Below are positions 36,301 to 51,300 of a stretch of 64,000 nucleotides of DNA, piece by piece. Positions within the stretch are counted from its first letter, which is position 1. Every line of letters begins with the position of its first letter. The DNA comes from Membranipora membranacea. Taxonomy: Eukaryota > Bryozoa > Gymnolaemata > Cheilostomatida > Membraniporidae. The notes beneath the pieces are model-generated. The model made no database searches, was not told where the DNA came from, and worked only from the letters and a program-made list of their open reading frames with translations. The DNA lies in assembly GCA_914767715.1 (NCBI GenBank), contig OU612073.1:21452001-21516000 (forward strand), in the 5' to 3' direction. A program made the position numbers and the translations under genes.

Positions 36301-39300
36301 TTCATTCAAATATAGAGATAAATTGTCTGCAAACATATAAATGAACTTCGATGAACTGCTAGACACTTGATTCGGTGTTTTCATCCAGGGCTGCCATTTC
36401 TTAGAAAAGCCGAATCCTTGGAATGCTTGCTGTTGAATATTTTATTGGTTTGTTTTGAAAAAATATATTGATAATAAGGAAATATTTTATAACGTTGTAC
36501 TTCCAAATACTTCCAAAGACTTTCAAATATTGAAATAAAAATAGATGAATCTGACCACAGATATGGACAAAATGTTTAGCCATCAGTGAGACATGAGTGG
36601 CTATAATCTATAGACAGATCTTCTGGTATATGTAAACATAGCAAGTCCAGTTCGAAGAAAAATAATGGTGATTGCAGAATTCACTTCAATAATTCATAAA
36701 ACTTAACAAACGCTCATATGTTCTATTTCACTCTGTACAAGGTCCTCATTGCAATGTTTTCCATAAAAAGTATGCATAACACTGAAAGATTAATGGTAGG
36801 TTTATCGGTAGAGAAATAAAATTAGCCAGACTAATGAGGCTTCTCCATTCTATTTCGGTTTTGACTGACAACAGACCACTCACTGGGTGGTAGAGCTCAA
36901 TATTCTCTACTACAGCAATGTAAACACAAGGCCGACAGCGCAAATCCTTTGATCACCTTTTGCCTACATTATTCAGACTATAAGCCGTGCTCTGTGGTTG
37001 ACTAAACCAGCGACTTCTGTAGTCTGAGTTTTTATTCAGCATACATTCACAGCCCACATTGATAGACTCATTGTAGATTTCCCACTCGTTTACCACTAAG
37101 GGCTCCTGATCTTTTATGCACACTCTGCACATGTCTTCCCGCCTTTTCAGGATATGAATGTTAAATATAGTAGGAGCGCATTTTCCATTGCCGTTCCCAA
37201 GGCAGCCATTTTCACTTGGCTTGCAGTAGACCTCATTAAGGAGGTGTGGATAGAAATTGTCTTCCAAGACTCGTTGTGATGAACATATCTTGCACAGATG
37301 GAGGAAGTTGGGGTCGTATTGACTCGGGTCTCCTGCCTCTGAGCAGTTTTCTTGTAGGCGATTCGGTTGTTGGGTTGTGGTCGGAAATAGTGACATGTTT
37401 AGCTGTCTCCGCCTTCTTCTTTTGGACTTGCCCCTCTGTGGAAGAAATAGGATTTGGTATAAAAAACAGACACCCTGGATAGTGAGATTGAGACAAATTA
37501 CGTCTACTTGGAGTTTAAGTTTGAAATGGACACTTGCCATATTTATCCAGACAGCGCAGAGTGTGTGCAAAGTAACTTCTTTCCACAACATAGCGAGAGA
37601 TAGAAAAAAATTAAATCACCAAAATTGGTACCGAATTCGCCATCCTGAGATTCCTACTCAATTATAATTGATAAGCGCTCACCTGGAATGCACCTTGAGG
37701 TTGGGTAGGTTCCTGTTTCTGACCGAGACTTTGGAGTAGTTTTCTACTGTATGTTTGCCACTGGGCTGATGCAGACATTCCTGAGAGACCTGAAGGTTTA
37801 TCAGCATTCCCTCTACTGTTCACGATCTGGTCAAGAGGTACTCCTTGCTTGAGTTGTGAAAACCTGGCATTTCTGCTCTTGATTTCTGCAGCTGGAAAGT
37901 TACGAAGTCATAATTAAATTGTGTACTGAACAGAACCCTTATCAAATCGTAAGCAAAAATATAGGCGGGTTGACTATGGATGCTTTGCCTCCTGATGCCA
38001 ACTAAGAATTCCATATACCATCTGCATTCCATCGTAAACCCTAAGCAAGCTGCTTACTTTATTTTCCATTACCTAGTCACGCTGCTGTGATGACACAGAT
38101 TAATTCGTAAGGCAGCACCAAACCACTCACTGCTATGTCACTGATTCATTTTTCCGTCAGAAGACGCTTGAGCTATACTCTGAACCTGTAATTATCACAC
38201 TCACCAACTCTGTCGTAATTTCTACGAAATCTCATAATTCGAGCATCTGGGAAGTTCATCTCAGCAGTTATAGTGTCAGTAGCCAGATATTCAGGTATAA
38301 AAGTTCCTCCTTTGAACTGTAGTAGATTCTGCATATCCGTCTCGGTCAATGTGGTTACTCTCCTGATAGAGACCTGCAAATAATAACAGAAAATATGAAG
38401 CTCAAAAAGATTTGAGACCAAACCCAATCAGTCACAAAGCTGTATAGATTATCTATTAGTGTCTTAGACATTGCGGAAATTTAAGTTCGTGATCCCCATG
38501 AATCCTTTTTCCAAGCAATGTTATGATGTTCTTGAAAGTTGTCTCCTCCTGCATGGGGTTGCGGGAAAACTGATAATGACACCAATATTGAGATAGAATA
38601 AAAAGATTTACTACATATTCCATGGCATAGGTAGCCAAAAAATGAGGAGAAGTCAACATGACTCGGCACGACTCATATCAGGAAGTTTGGAATCAAAACA
38701 GACCAAACATAAACAGTGAGAGATTTCATAAGATTAATTCCCCATCGTCTTTGATAATCAATGTTCAAAGGTTATCGTGTAGTGAGTCATTTCTCCTCAA
38801 ACTGCTGGGAAGGCCTTCAAACAGAACTTGAAATTGACTCCCGCCAAGAAAAAGCATGAGGCAATTATATGTAAGATGATGTGTCTACCAAATAAGACAC
38901 TCTTCTATAGCCACAGAAGTTGAGAAAGAATGACATTTGTAGAACATACCGTTGAGTTGAGTAGTTGTTGTATTTCCTGTTTGGTGGCGTCGCTTTGTGA
39001 CTGGTTGCAAGCGAATGTCATCTCGCTGACATGAAAAGATTCGCTAACAGATTGTATGATAGCTCGCTTTCTGAGTGAGTGTATGTGCTCTAACTGTAAT
39101 ACCTCCGCTGAGGAACATCCCATAATAGTCAATAAGTGATATATGAATATCGAGATCTTCGCTCTCCGCCACATGACTGCACTCCGTTTACTGAAAGACT
39201 GTTTCTGTTTTCGACACCGACCCTCCACTATTGCTTAGTAAGTTTCTGTGATAAGTTTTATAGACTGTCACCTCCTACACTCCTGGTTTTCTATCACCAT

Positions 39301-42300
39301 CTGTATCAAGGCGAGGTTCTGGACAGGGTGTGCATACTGTAAGTTGTTGCTAACACTTCAATTAGTCAAAACACTGCGTTGAATACCCACACCCTACGTG
39401 TGAATACAATCAGTTAACTTACCCAAGCCTCCGAGGGTGGAATAATTATGATTAACTATTCTGTCGGGTAGTTCTTACTACAAGCAAACGTTGACTTAAA
39501 TTTAACTTTTCCCCACTTTGCACAATGATAACGTAATGTTCTGAAATCACAGTTTCTCTCTTTTATGCCATGTGCTTAAGAGTCGTCTTATCAGTCGGGT
39601 TATTGGAGTGGCGAGTGGCCGGATATGTGATAAGGCATGGAATGTATAACGCTAATCACTTCACTGTGTAAACAAAAATCACCACAATTATTTTCGTCGT
39701 CTCTTATTGGCCAATGCTCGATCAGACAAATATCACGGGCCAGACAGACATGCATTGCCTGATGTAGGATATTCTAATTATCTGTTTCACATTAGTTTGG
39801 ATTTTTTAAAGAAAAAAGAGACCCGAATTTTAAAATAAGAGCATGAAAAAAGACATTCCGCAAAAACTAAGTTAAAGATCGCTTCTCGGCCTATTGGCTA
39901 AGATCAAAGTGTCACTGCCAATGGCCGATTAGTGCCAGTTTAGTTTTGGCAGCTTGCTGCACACTTATGATTAGGAGGTCCACCATGGCCCCACCTCTAG
40001 GATGCATTCTAGTTTTGTAGGATGTCTCACATTCTCAGTATGAGGATTAGGGCACCTTGCGTCCCTCTTTAGGGGCAGCCCAATCTTCTGTTTCTAGGCA
40101 AACAGCAAGTTAAAAATCAGCCATCATACCCTCCTTGTTTTTTTCATGAAAACTTGTTGAAATGATATTTTTAAAATTCGTGACAAAGCGTCAAGTCATT
40201 GCTCCCCTGAAGGTTACTATACATTTGACATAGCGTTATCAGTGAATTTACCTTATCTCTGCTCAAAGCTTACATAACTGATCACGGGCTATATTTATCC
40301 ATTGAGAAGCACCATTGATTGTCATTGAGAAAATTTGAAGATGTCTGATTTCACAGTGATAGGACACTCTCTAGCGCGGCAAACTTTGATTTGATCTTCA
40401 AAAACTGTGTGGAACTTCAAGGAGGTTGTTGACTATTGAACATTCATACAAATTCTGTGTAAACAGATTATTGTGACAAGGTTAATTTTACAAATGAAAA
40501 TTTCTACAATCTGATTTATTTTATTTTCAAACTGTGAAAGTTTTATAGTATACCGAAGGGCTCCATGATTTTTGAAGAAAGATAAATTACTGACGTCAAT
40601 GAGGTTTTAACTCGTCACTTTTAAGTTTCGGCTGCATGTCACAAAACTTGTACCAAATATGGTGAATGAAACTACGCAGAAAAGTCGAGGGCACCAGTAA
40701 ACCACAATTTAAATTTAACTTGTAGCTACCACAAAAGATTTTAAAGTAATAGTTTTGTTCAGGAAACAGTCCGCTCATTCTTACAGAGACTCATAACCAG
40801 TAATTCTCTCTGTTTACAGGTGATAGAGGCTCTGGGTCTGGTGAGATTAGACGCGAAGTTACTAGCTGGAGAAGAAGTCACTGTGAAGGATATAAATCAG
40901 CTGTCTACTCCATTCATGCTCAACGCAGCGTTACCTTCAGCATTCATACAGGCACTGCAGCATGAGGGGAAAACTCCTCAGAGTATAAAGGTATGATAAT
41001 CTTATTGTTTGGTCCTTAAAAACATAGTGTTATTCAGTCACGTTCACAGTTTCTTGCTTAGCCTTTTAGCAGCTTTTAGCAGGATAGTCAACCCTATTTC
41101 ATGACACTTAGATATCTCAAATCTGCTAATAAATAAATATGCTGTTAGTGAATTGTCAACAAACGTCTCCAAAACTCTCTCAATGGACCATCTAGGCATC
41201 CATGTGAACTCTCAAAATTAGCTGGATCTTGTTTTGCAGCTGCACGTTATCATTTGCAAATGCGTTACAATGTCTGTGCATCTGATCCAAATTCATTTTT
41301 GTGCTAGTGCTTGCCTCTATATGGCGAATTGAGGCTGAGATATTCACCAAAACAACGCAAATATTTCAATATTGCCAAATCTGAAAAGGCTTTGTACATG
41401 ACCGGCACAAAAATTAGGCAAGAGCGCACGGTATAAATATTGGTAAGTTGCGCATATGCACGGAAGAGTAAGCGTTCTATAAAATGTTCCCGATCAGATT
41501 AGCGATTGTAGTCCTTTTAGCTCATACAAGACCAAATTATCACCTCGTAGACTACAAATTTTAATCTGATTACTATGTTTGGCTTTGATAAAATGAAACA
41601 GAGTTTTCACGCTTCCTCCATGCACTATTAGAGAACCAACAGACAGACTAACTATGAACTGTTATTGTCCTCTACTGGGAAAAGAGAAGACAAGTCTTTA
41701 GATTTACAAGATCTTTAAATATGAGTGAAACTATTATTATTATTACTATTATTATATTTAAAGTTTCATCGCGGTATCTGCTGCCTGGCTACTTACAATA
41801 TTGATGTTGGTGCGGAAAATTTATCAAACTTTTAGAATTTTGTGTTCACAGGGCTATCACTTGTTGTCCTTGTAGATTGAGCATGCAGAGATCATTCTAC
41901 AATACCTGAGTCTGGATACGGAGTCTATCAAATCTGATAGTGAAGCTCAGGAATCTGTGAAATCACTGCCCATATTTGAAGATGTGGATGGATCATACAA
42001 GGTTAGCCATCTATACTTGAGTTTTCCCCTCTAGTCTACTAGTCCATCGAGAGTCAAAGTAGAATATATTATTATAGTGGTTCCGATATTTGGAAAGAAT
42101 ATTTTTTCACCGTCATAAAACAGCTATATCTTGTTGCCGCCACACCATGTGACAAAAGTAGATTTTCTCTGTTCAAGATCGAGTTGGATTCATCTGCTTC
42201 ATTGGGGTTTATGGGAGTTGCAACATAAAAGTTATCATGCTTTACAGCGTCATGCATAAGCTAACACAGCAGCATCATTTTTGAGTTTCCTAACAGACTG

Positions 42301-45300
42301 AATGAAGAATGTCTCTTCAATGCTATCTCTGGTAGCTCGACTCAGTTGTTACTTTCATATTTCCACTATCATTCCATTTTATTATATTATATTATTTTGT
42401 AGGCTTTGAAAGGGAACCATGGAGTCATACTAGACAGCTGTATACCAACTCATGGTGTGGCTCAGTGGATGGAGAAAAGCCACTGTCTACTTCTCAAAGA
42501 GAAAGCAGCATACAAAGATCTGTATGACGCTGTTAGTCTGGTATGTGAATCATTGGGTGGATAACTCGGGATGACAACCCAGTTTCTTATCTAGTTGTTC
42601 ACTAGTATCGACTACATACCCGGAAGAAATGTGGTTGATATAATGAAATGCCATCAACCTGGGCAACGTTTGAGCACTTAGACTGGTGTCACTTCTTTCT
42701 GAGTTTTCCTTTCGTAAAATCTGACTGAGTTGGAAATCTTTTCATTTCTGTTAATGTTTCTATGGCATATGAGATGGGATGAGATGGGATGAGATGAGTC
42801 TGTTCATACCGTAACTATTCACCCTATTGCTTGCTAGTCCGAGTCTGCAGAAAATTATAGCAAACGGAACGTGTGCCATCTTTATCAAAACTAAGCAAGT
42901 AGGTTTTTTTACAACAGGATAAGAAGAATGCTATAGAAGTGTACTTAGATGACATATTCCCAAACTTCTCTTCATTCGATAATGACCTGAGAATGTCACA
43001 CCTCACCAGTATAAGAACCTCCCTGCTGCCACTGCTCGAGGCTTATGCTGACACAACTACACAGGTAATGTCAGAGTCTATCTAGGTCCAGCAATGAACA
43101 ATGAAGGTTTAGTTCATTGGGTCCAGTTTGGTTCAGTTTGCCTGCACTTGGAGTTGCCCCTCCACTGATAAGTCGCAGCTTATCGGGGGAGGGGGTCAAC
43201 TGGAATACAGGCAAACTGTATCAAACTTGATCCTGTCTTTATCACACCATTGAATATTCGATTTCAAATTTTCCTCATAATTTTTTTATATTTGTTAGTT
43301 TTTTTCTTTTCTAGTCTCTCAAATCTTTTTGAGATAAACTCAAGTTCTCTTATGGTGATAAGCATATTTCATAGAGTAGATAAGATGGAAAGAAGATGCC
43401 ACATCACCAAATGAATAACAAAATCCAATTTCAATCTCTCTCGACCATTTATCCATCAATCTTGACGTTTTTAAAAAGTTAATTTTACCAATCGATATCT
43501 TGGATGACAATTAAGAACATGTTTTATGACATTTCAGGAGAGATTTTGGGATAGACTGAGGTCCTTACCCTGCATACCTCTGCGGTCAGAGTTACTCCCC
43601 CTGTGTAAGTTCAGAGATCCGGAGGTAGAAGTGCTGACCCTGCTGTCTGATCTGCACATGCTGCCGCTCCAGTTTGCTGACGACTGCTGGCTACCATTCC
43701 TCAGAAAGGTAAATCTACTGAAAATTAATTATTACAAATGTCGGCACAGTAGTTTTTACCTGGTATTCATGCTGATCTCTCATTGATTTTATTTTGACTT
43801 CCAAAAGATTGCGTTATCAGATATTGGTCAACCTGTACAATTTGTGTTTACACCCTCCCTGGTGTAATTGAGACTAAGGTATTTACAATAAGTTATCCCC
43901 TCTATGGTAGACAGAAGATACTCTGAATATTTTATGATATAAATTGAGCAGTCTCTTGTATTGTATTGGTATTCCTACTGAAAATCTCATAATAATATAT
44001 TTATATTATGTTTATATTGTGTTATTCCAGGCAGGACTGAAGAGTGATGTGAATGACTCCGAGTTATTGGAGTGTGCAGAGGCAGTGACAAAACTAACAA
44101 CCGCTCAATTCTCAGAGGAGAAAGCCAAGCTTGTTATCGATACTGCATCTAATGGTGGATATCAGTCGGAAACGCTCACAAAACTCGCTCAAATCAAGTA
44201 AGTAGTCAAGTCTTCAACACAAATAGTCCAGGGAACGGTCCCTGGTGGTGGTACCAATAATGTAGGTTGTGTCCTGTTCTCTCGATAGCAATGAGGGAAT
44301 GTTTTTTGCATGTATACTGGAACTCCGGTTTTTAAAGTCCCGCATCGATACAAAACAAGAATAACTGCACACAACAGAGTTGAACTGGGACGTCAAAATA
44401 CACAAAATGTACTGTTAACTAAAAGATAACATCTGACTCTGAGTCATCAGGAAAGTAGTTTATTCAACAGAAAAATGTTGTGCCAGATCTAAGTGATATC
44501 CATCAGAACGCCTGAGAATGTTTTATATATAAATATTACATTTATCTTTAGATTTATTCCACAAGACAGTATACCTGTGGATGACCTCATACTGAAGTCG
44601 TGTCCCCCTGTTATACCATCTGATCAGTACATAGCCCTGGATGATGCGCTGGTGTATGAGAATGATAAGGACAGGCATATATTCAGACATTGCGTGTTGT
44701 GTTGGAGTACTAGGTCTACACTTCCTAAATGGGTCCAACTCTCCAAAGAATTATCTGAGGTAAGAAAGAGCCTTACTAAACAAAATCCCAAGTTATTAAG
44801 GCTTGTAAGGGTAATCAGCTATTGCATATTAGTCAGCATGTAGTTAACTATACCTTGCCCAAAACATCAGAGGAGGCATTATTGTGCAAACTATGAGAAA
44901 ATAATTCCACATTATTGGCTAATAAACCACGAAATTGTGTTAGACCTATGTCATGGCATTCTAAGCATTACATTATTATTTTTGATTTTGTTGTTTTATT
45001 CCCTTCCACAAATGTGTATTTTGTAGAAGGCAAATATCCGACAGCAGCCCACAATCACTGATGTCTGTCAGCACATGAAGAATGTGTGCGAGAAGCTTCC
45101 GGAAAAACCGTCTCTGTCAGCATTCAAGTCATTCAGAAAGGTAAGAAGTCAGATTAATTGAAATCTTGTCAACTGACCGATCTCTCGGTGTGTTGTACTT
45201 CTGATGATTACTTCTTTGATAGTTTGTGATCTTCGACAAAATCTGCTAAGTCATTTGCTCAGACAATATGTTAGAAACTATAGAGTTTGTTTCTTGATTT

Positions 45301-48300
45301 GGTACTGGCACGGCATTCAGCCTAGCCAGGTCCTTGTGGAACGCGACTAAAAATACCCGAGGTCCACTGTGTGTTTGCACACCCACATGCTGTTAAAAGA
45401 AGCCATCTGCCTCTTCAACATACAGAGTAGCTGGTTTTTTCCAGCGAACTTGGGTATAGGGCACAACATTTGGTACTATGGGTCCCAGTACCTGTACATG
45501 AGAGAGAATACCTCTCTCTGCTTTAAAGGTAAAGATGTTATGTAAGCATCATCAGTGTCACAAATTCAATTAACTGAGTTTTCCTTGATGCGTGCATTGT
45601 TATGGTGATTTATTTCAGGTGATGTACTACTGTTTAGACTACCTACAGAACCCATGTAAGTGTATGAAGAAGAGGTGTGACGACTGTGCAATACTCAGGT
45701 CACTCAAAGATAACAGCTTCATATGTGTGAAGAATCGACATCAACGAGTCAAACCTACACAGGTAAACTAAGGAATATTGTGTTATCATTAACGCAAATG
45801 ACAGGAAAGAGATTATTTTTCTGAGACTGGAGAGTGGAACAGGCTTAAATTTAGTCATTAGATCAGGCATAGCATAGATAGGGGATGTGGCTGACAACAA
45901 TTGGGCATCTGAAGAGTTGATACTTTTATTTATTAGGAAGATAGGTCCATTTCCACAGATCATAAGCCGTAACCAGGAGGTGAAAACACATGTCCCTCAC
46001 TACCGCTGTGACATTGTTGTAACTATGGTACATTTACCATCTAACACAGTCGAGTTGATATTTGAGTCATATACATGTTTTTATTATTTACTTCAGGTTA
46101 TTCTGCACATGCCATCGGATGTGGACGCCGATGTACTATATCCGTATGTGTTCAGCCGACCCTCAGACATGGCTAAATATGATGATCTACTGCGACATAT
46201 CGGGGCGGTACAGACCCCCGGCCCTGACTTGTATGCTGAGATACTCCACTCTTTATGGCTTGACAATGGCAGCTCAAACCCTCTACAGACTAACGATAAA
46301 CAGACTGCAAGTCTAGCTGTGTATGGGCTATTCACAACACTCACTCAACAAGGTGAAGTGAATTTATATACCTTACATACTTTCTAACTTTTGGACTGAG
46401 ACCTGCTGCGCAACAAAAAAAGCCCAGCTAAGTTGCTAGATTTCTCCAAACATAGTTAAGAATTCCTGATATTGAACGACACATAAAGAAAACATTTCAA
46501 AATTAATATCTGTCACAGAAGCATGACCAACCTGACAAAAATTTTGACTACACACCTCCCGCTTGTTGATTTTTTTTAAGATGATGGGATGTATACTCAA
46601 GGTTATATTATATCCTCATACCTTTCACACAGCATACGGCGTACTAGATTTTATTAAATCACTACCAACTAGTCTTACTTATATGATGATTTGTTACTGT
46701 TTACAGGTCAGAGGTTAACATCTCGACCTCTGTGTCTACCCTCAGATAAAGCTCTCATGTGTCTCTCAACTGAGCTCATCATCTCAGACAGTGAATCTCT
46801 CGTCAAAAATATCAAAGGTGAAGACAGAAAATAATAAAATAACTCAGTATTTTGCAGTCATTTTTGTGTTTTGAGTTGTGATATCTCACCTAGAGATTGG
46901 ACAACTACCACATGACATTGATAATGGTTGATTGATATTCCTCTCGTCATATTTGTGGCATGCAAGTGAAATTCTGTAATCATATTATACTGACAACATA
47001 CCTTAACAGTTCTTGTTCAATTTTGCAAAATATCCATCTGGGTAAGCATGTAAACTCTAGTTGCCTATAGAAACTAAGATGTTTCACATGGATGACATAT
47101 ATTTCAGATCGAGGATATCAGTACATGTGTTCTCTATCTAGCTGTAATCTGAGCAAACCTGCCAAAGAGCTTATGTTCTATCTGCCTGATGCAGTTCGGC
47201 CTAAGCTCCTATCTCAGCTTATCACAGAGAGGGTGGCTGTGGACACGCCTTGTGAATTAGACTTGGATTGTCCATTCTACAGCCAATACTACACCAGGCT
47301 TCATAGTGACAAATTCAGAAAGGTGAGTCACAAGATTCTTGAGATCCAAAGATGCAGCTTTGGGGAATCAGGACGCCAGATGTTGAACTCTTTGATGAAT
47401 ATGTTGCTTAGGTACTGGCTCCGATTGGCTGGTGTGATCAGCAAATCGGATCAGAGCTGACGCGTTGGCCAGTGCATACACTTAACTCCGACAGACAATA
47501 TATAGGCAGATAAAGGGAGGGATATCTATTTTTCATATCAATCATGAGTAAGATGTAAATTCCAATTTTTATCCTACATTCACTGTGCTACCCTGGTAAC
47601 TGGTCAAGCTCTAATTGATGTGATATTTTTTGCAGGCGATCTGGTTGATAGCCCGAGTACCTGAAGAGTCTCGGTCACAGTTCTCTAATGAGCTGGGACG
47701 TCTCAAACTACTGGAGATAACCTGTTTCCATATGCTCTATGGCTATTTGAGTGAGAACGGTAGAACAATAGAGGCGACGAGAGTAGAGAAAATAGCACAC
47801 GTAGATAACACACTGGCTAGTGCCAGACTGTACATACAACACAGTGATAGCTACCCAGGTCCAGGAGGTAGGGTCAAATAATGGAAGTTATTGCGTGGAG
47901 ATTTGTATTTCTTATGACTATCTATTGCCTCTGACTATTGCTTAAACTGCTCAACCGTTTGCAGTATGGTGGTCCTTGTTAGAATATTTCCTCACTATCC
48001 AATACGTTCTGATGACACCATCATGAGATTATGGCTGATAAAATGCGAAAGAGTGTTCAACTCCCAATACTTCATGTGAGACTACACACATTAAAAAGGT
48101 CTTAAAAAGACCGAGAAAACTGTCTGATTAGGACCAAATACGTTGATCACATGATGTCATGCCAATGTACTTATGTTGTAGATCTAGTGAGTGAATTAGC
48201 ATCATCTATAAAGTCAGTGATATGTTATAATGAGAATTACTACATAGACACCGGAGCACTCATTGAGCTACTCAGGTGTGAATCTGATGATGATATCGAC

Positions 48301-51300
48301 CAGTATCTACTCGAACAAGGTGAGTTTTACAACAAGGCACTTGGATCGTGTACATTCTGCTGTATGTCTAGATTAGAACGGAAGTGGTCACATCAAGTTG
48401 GAAGGAACACAATTAAAAAGGTTTTTAAACAAATATAGTCAACAGATATATATTATTTCCCTTTTTCGCCCATATCCTCTGACTCGAATCTGCAGGGTAT
48501 TTCTAACATATCAACACAGCGTGTCAGTTGAACACACAAAAACATTGCACCTCCAACTTTTCACAGGTCTGAATAATAAGGAGGATGACATGTCGCGACC
48601 TAAGCCGGGCACGCTGATATCTAAAGAAGCAAGAGAGATATTCCAGTATGATCCGGATATAATATTCCAACCTAAGGAGTATGTGGGTTATGTGATGAAG
48701 ACAAGCAGCCAGGATATGGTTTACGCCCGTAAGTTAGCCTCAGGCTCCAGGATATGGTTTACGCCCGTAAGTTAGCCTCAGGCTCCAGGATCATCTAAGA
48801 CGGAGAGAAGAATGTTAATAGATACAATAAAGTATATAATATCTTCCTCAGTGCCAAGTATTAGCGAATTGGGATGTATTTATTCTGTGCTTTCATCATT
48901 TTGCTTTCAGGTATCATTTAATCGGACGCTGAAAATCAGTTAAGCCCAATCCTGTCATTTTTTAATATATCTTTATCTCAACAAAAACCTAAACCTAGAG
49001 AACGCATTGTCGTAGAAACTCACCAGAAACTATTTTTGTTTTGTTAGGCGTGATCCGAGAATCAGAGAAGACTGAGGGACAGGAAGTGAAGGCGATGATA
49101 CGAGAGTATGACCTTGACACCGGTCGAGGTTACTCTGTACAGGCTGGAGCCATGGACCTGTTTAAGGAATCTCGGAGACAGAATCTCGATCAGAATAAGC
49201 AGCTTATACTCAGTGATAAGAAGCGGCAGCAGGGTCAGCAGGTCAAACAGGGCAGCGCAATCATAGAGGAAGCTAAGAGGACTGTCACTAAGCTACTAAA
49301 CGAGGTAAATATAGCAGAGCGTATATTGTGGCATATTTATCTCTGTATCATACATAACTAATCCAGAGCAGCAGATCAGTATTTTGGTAACTCTATTGTT
49401 ACATGTAAAATTTTATACAATTTTTTAAAACCTTGAGATGCAGTCTTCATAAAAAATAAAACAAGGCCAATGAAGGTTTTGGTGAGGGTTGCTTGATATT
49501 TGTTAATCGCAGCTGAACTATATAGTGGGTAGAGATAGTATAGTCTGAACCTTGTCACTGTGTGATATTTTAGGTATATTCAGATCCGACAATGTGGAGA
49601 CAGAGGGATAAAGTAAAGAGAATGCTGCTTCTCAAGTGGCATCCAGATAAAGCTGGAGATTCTACTCTGGCACTGGAAGTCTTCAAACATCTCAAAATGT
49701 AAGGGTTTGTCTCTTGTATTGAAGTTGTCTCATTATCTGTACAACTATAGGGACCATGATAAGTTTCCGTTCCCCTCACAAATTTTTCTTCAGGAGCTAA
49801 TTTTGAGATTTTATTTAGATGAGTTGTCGGGAAGGTTTCCATGCGACATCCATGTTATATCATATCTTCTTCCAGTGTTTGATATGTGTGCTATTTGCAG
49901 TACCAGTGTTTGATTTGCTGTACCAGTGTTTGATTTGTTGCACAAGTAGTTGGTACATGTGATATATAATTTTGATAGTGAGATAGACAGAGTGGAGTCA
50001 AAGTATAACTTATCGGATGATGAAGATGAACCAGAGGAACAGGTCTATGAGTGGGAGGAGGTCGTAGTTAACGGGCGCAGCACTAACAACAACGTCAAAG
50101 AAGACAAGCCTGTACAACACCCACAGGTAAAATCTCCATACATGATTAATACTGAAGGCACTGCTTGAGTACCATAGGTCCCTGTACTCTAGGGGGATAA
50201 CTCTCCTTGCATGAAAAATTAACCTTTGAGCAAGATTGTTGTAGGTGAATCACTGTTTGTTGTATCATCTTAATACATGTATGTTGTAGTTATCTTATAA
50301 TTTTCTCTGAGTAGACAACTTTAGAGTTGAGGCAAAATTTGACCATTTCTCTTTACTCCCAGGTGAGGGGAGATTTAGAAGGTGCACAGAGATGGCTGAG
50401 ACAAGCAGAGGCTGATATGAGAACAGCGAAACATATACTCCAGTCTAAAACAGGATATGAGTGGGTATGTCATATCTGCTGTGAGGTCATTAGGAAGGTC
50501 ATGGTCTCAACTATACTTGGTAAGTTCAACAGAAAGTAACTGATAATAAGGTTATCAATGTAAATAAAGTCATGATCACTTTTATCTCCATGCACTTTGT
50601 TATCATCGTGTCTTGCTGCCTCTACTTGGCCAGCACCTGACTGCCACTTGCCCCAGCTGGATATGTCCACGAGAGTGGCATAATTATCAGTGTATATATA
50701 TATGATTTATTTTAACTTATTTACAGCGAGATCGGTGCTGACATCAGAGCTTGAGTGTACAAGATTCACCAATAAGCTGTACGATAGCATCAGTAGGGTA
50801 GCAGGCTTTCCCGATCAGCTACCTGTACTGCTCATGGAGTTCAACAAACTAAAGGTGACCTTGCATTGTATCATTATACTATGAGGGATAAAACAACCTA
50901 AGCTGACTCTTCCCCATAATTATCCAATAAACATTGAAATATATATTTTGGTTAGTTTGACTGCCCAAGCATTTTGCTATTGCCGCTCCACTACAAACTT
51001 TTGTGTGGCTTCCGACTAACAGTTTTTGTCACTCTTGCTCTAAATTGGCAAAGAAACAAATTTTTTTGTTGAGAGAAACAAGTAACGTGGACTACTGATA
51101 TATGGCATGAACACTGACTTCCCCTGAATGAAGCTTTGGAAGCTTCACTTCAACATCTTCTTTTATCTGTAGGTTGATGAGTCATCGACGAGACAGCCGG
51201 GCGTACATCCAGGTACTTCTATTCCTGCTGATATTTACACCGAAGATATTTGTGAGAAGGTCCTCAAGTTAACAGAGGATATATCTAAACTACTAACTGA

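Noticed and set aside
39878-39912. Functional U2 snRNA gene
   Set aside because: Only the first 30 nt match; branch-site-pairing and Sm regions are missing and no snRNA promoter element is apparent.
45887-46387. 166-codon continuous frame
   Set aside because: Only 46097-46352 is exon 19 of the sacsin-like gene; the upstream part is intron that happens to be open.
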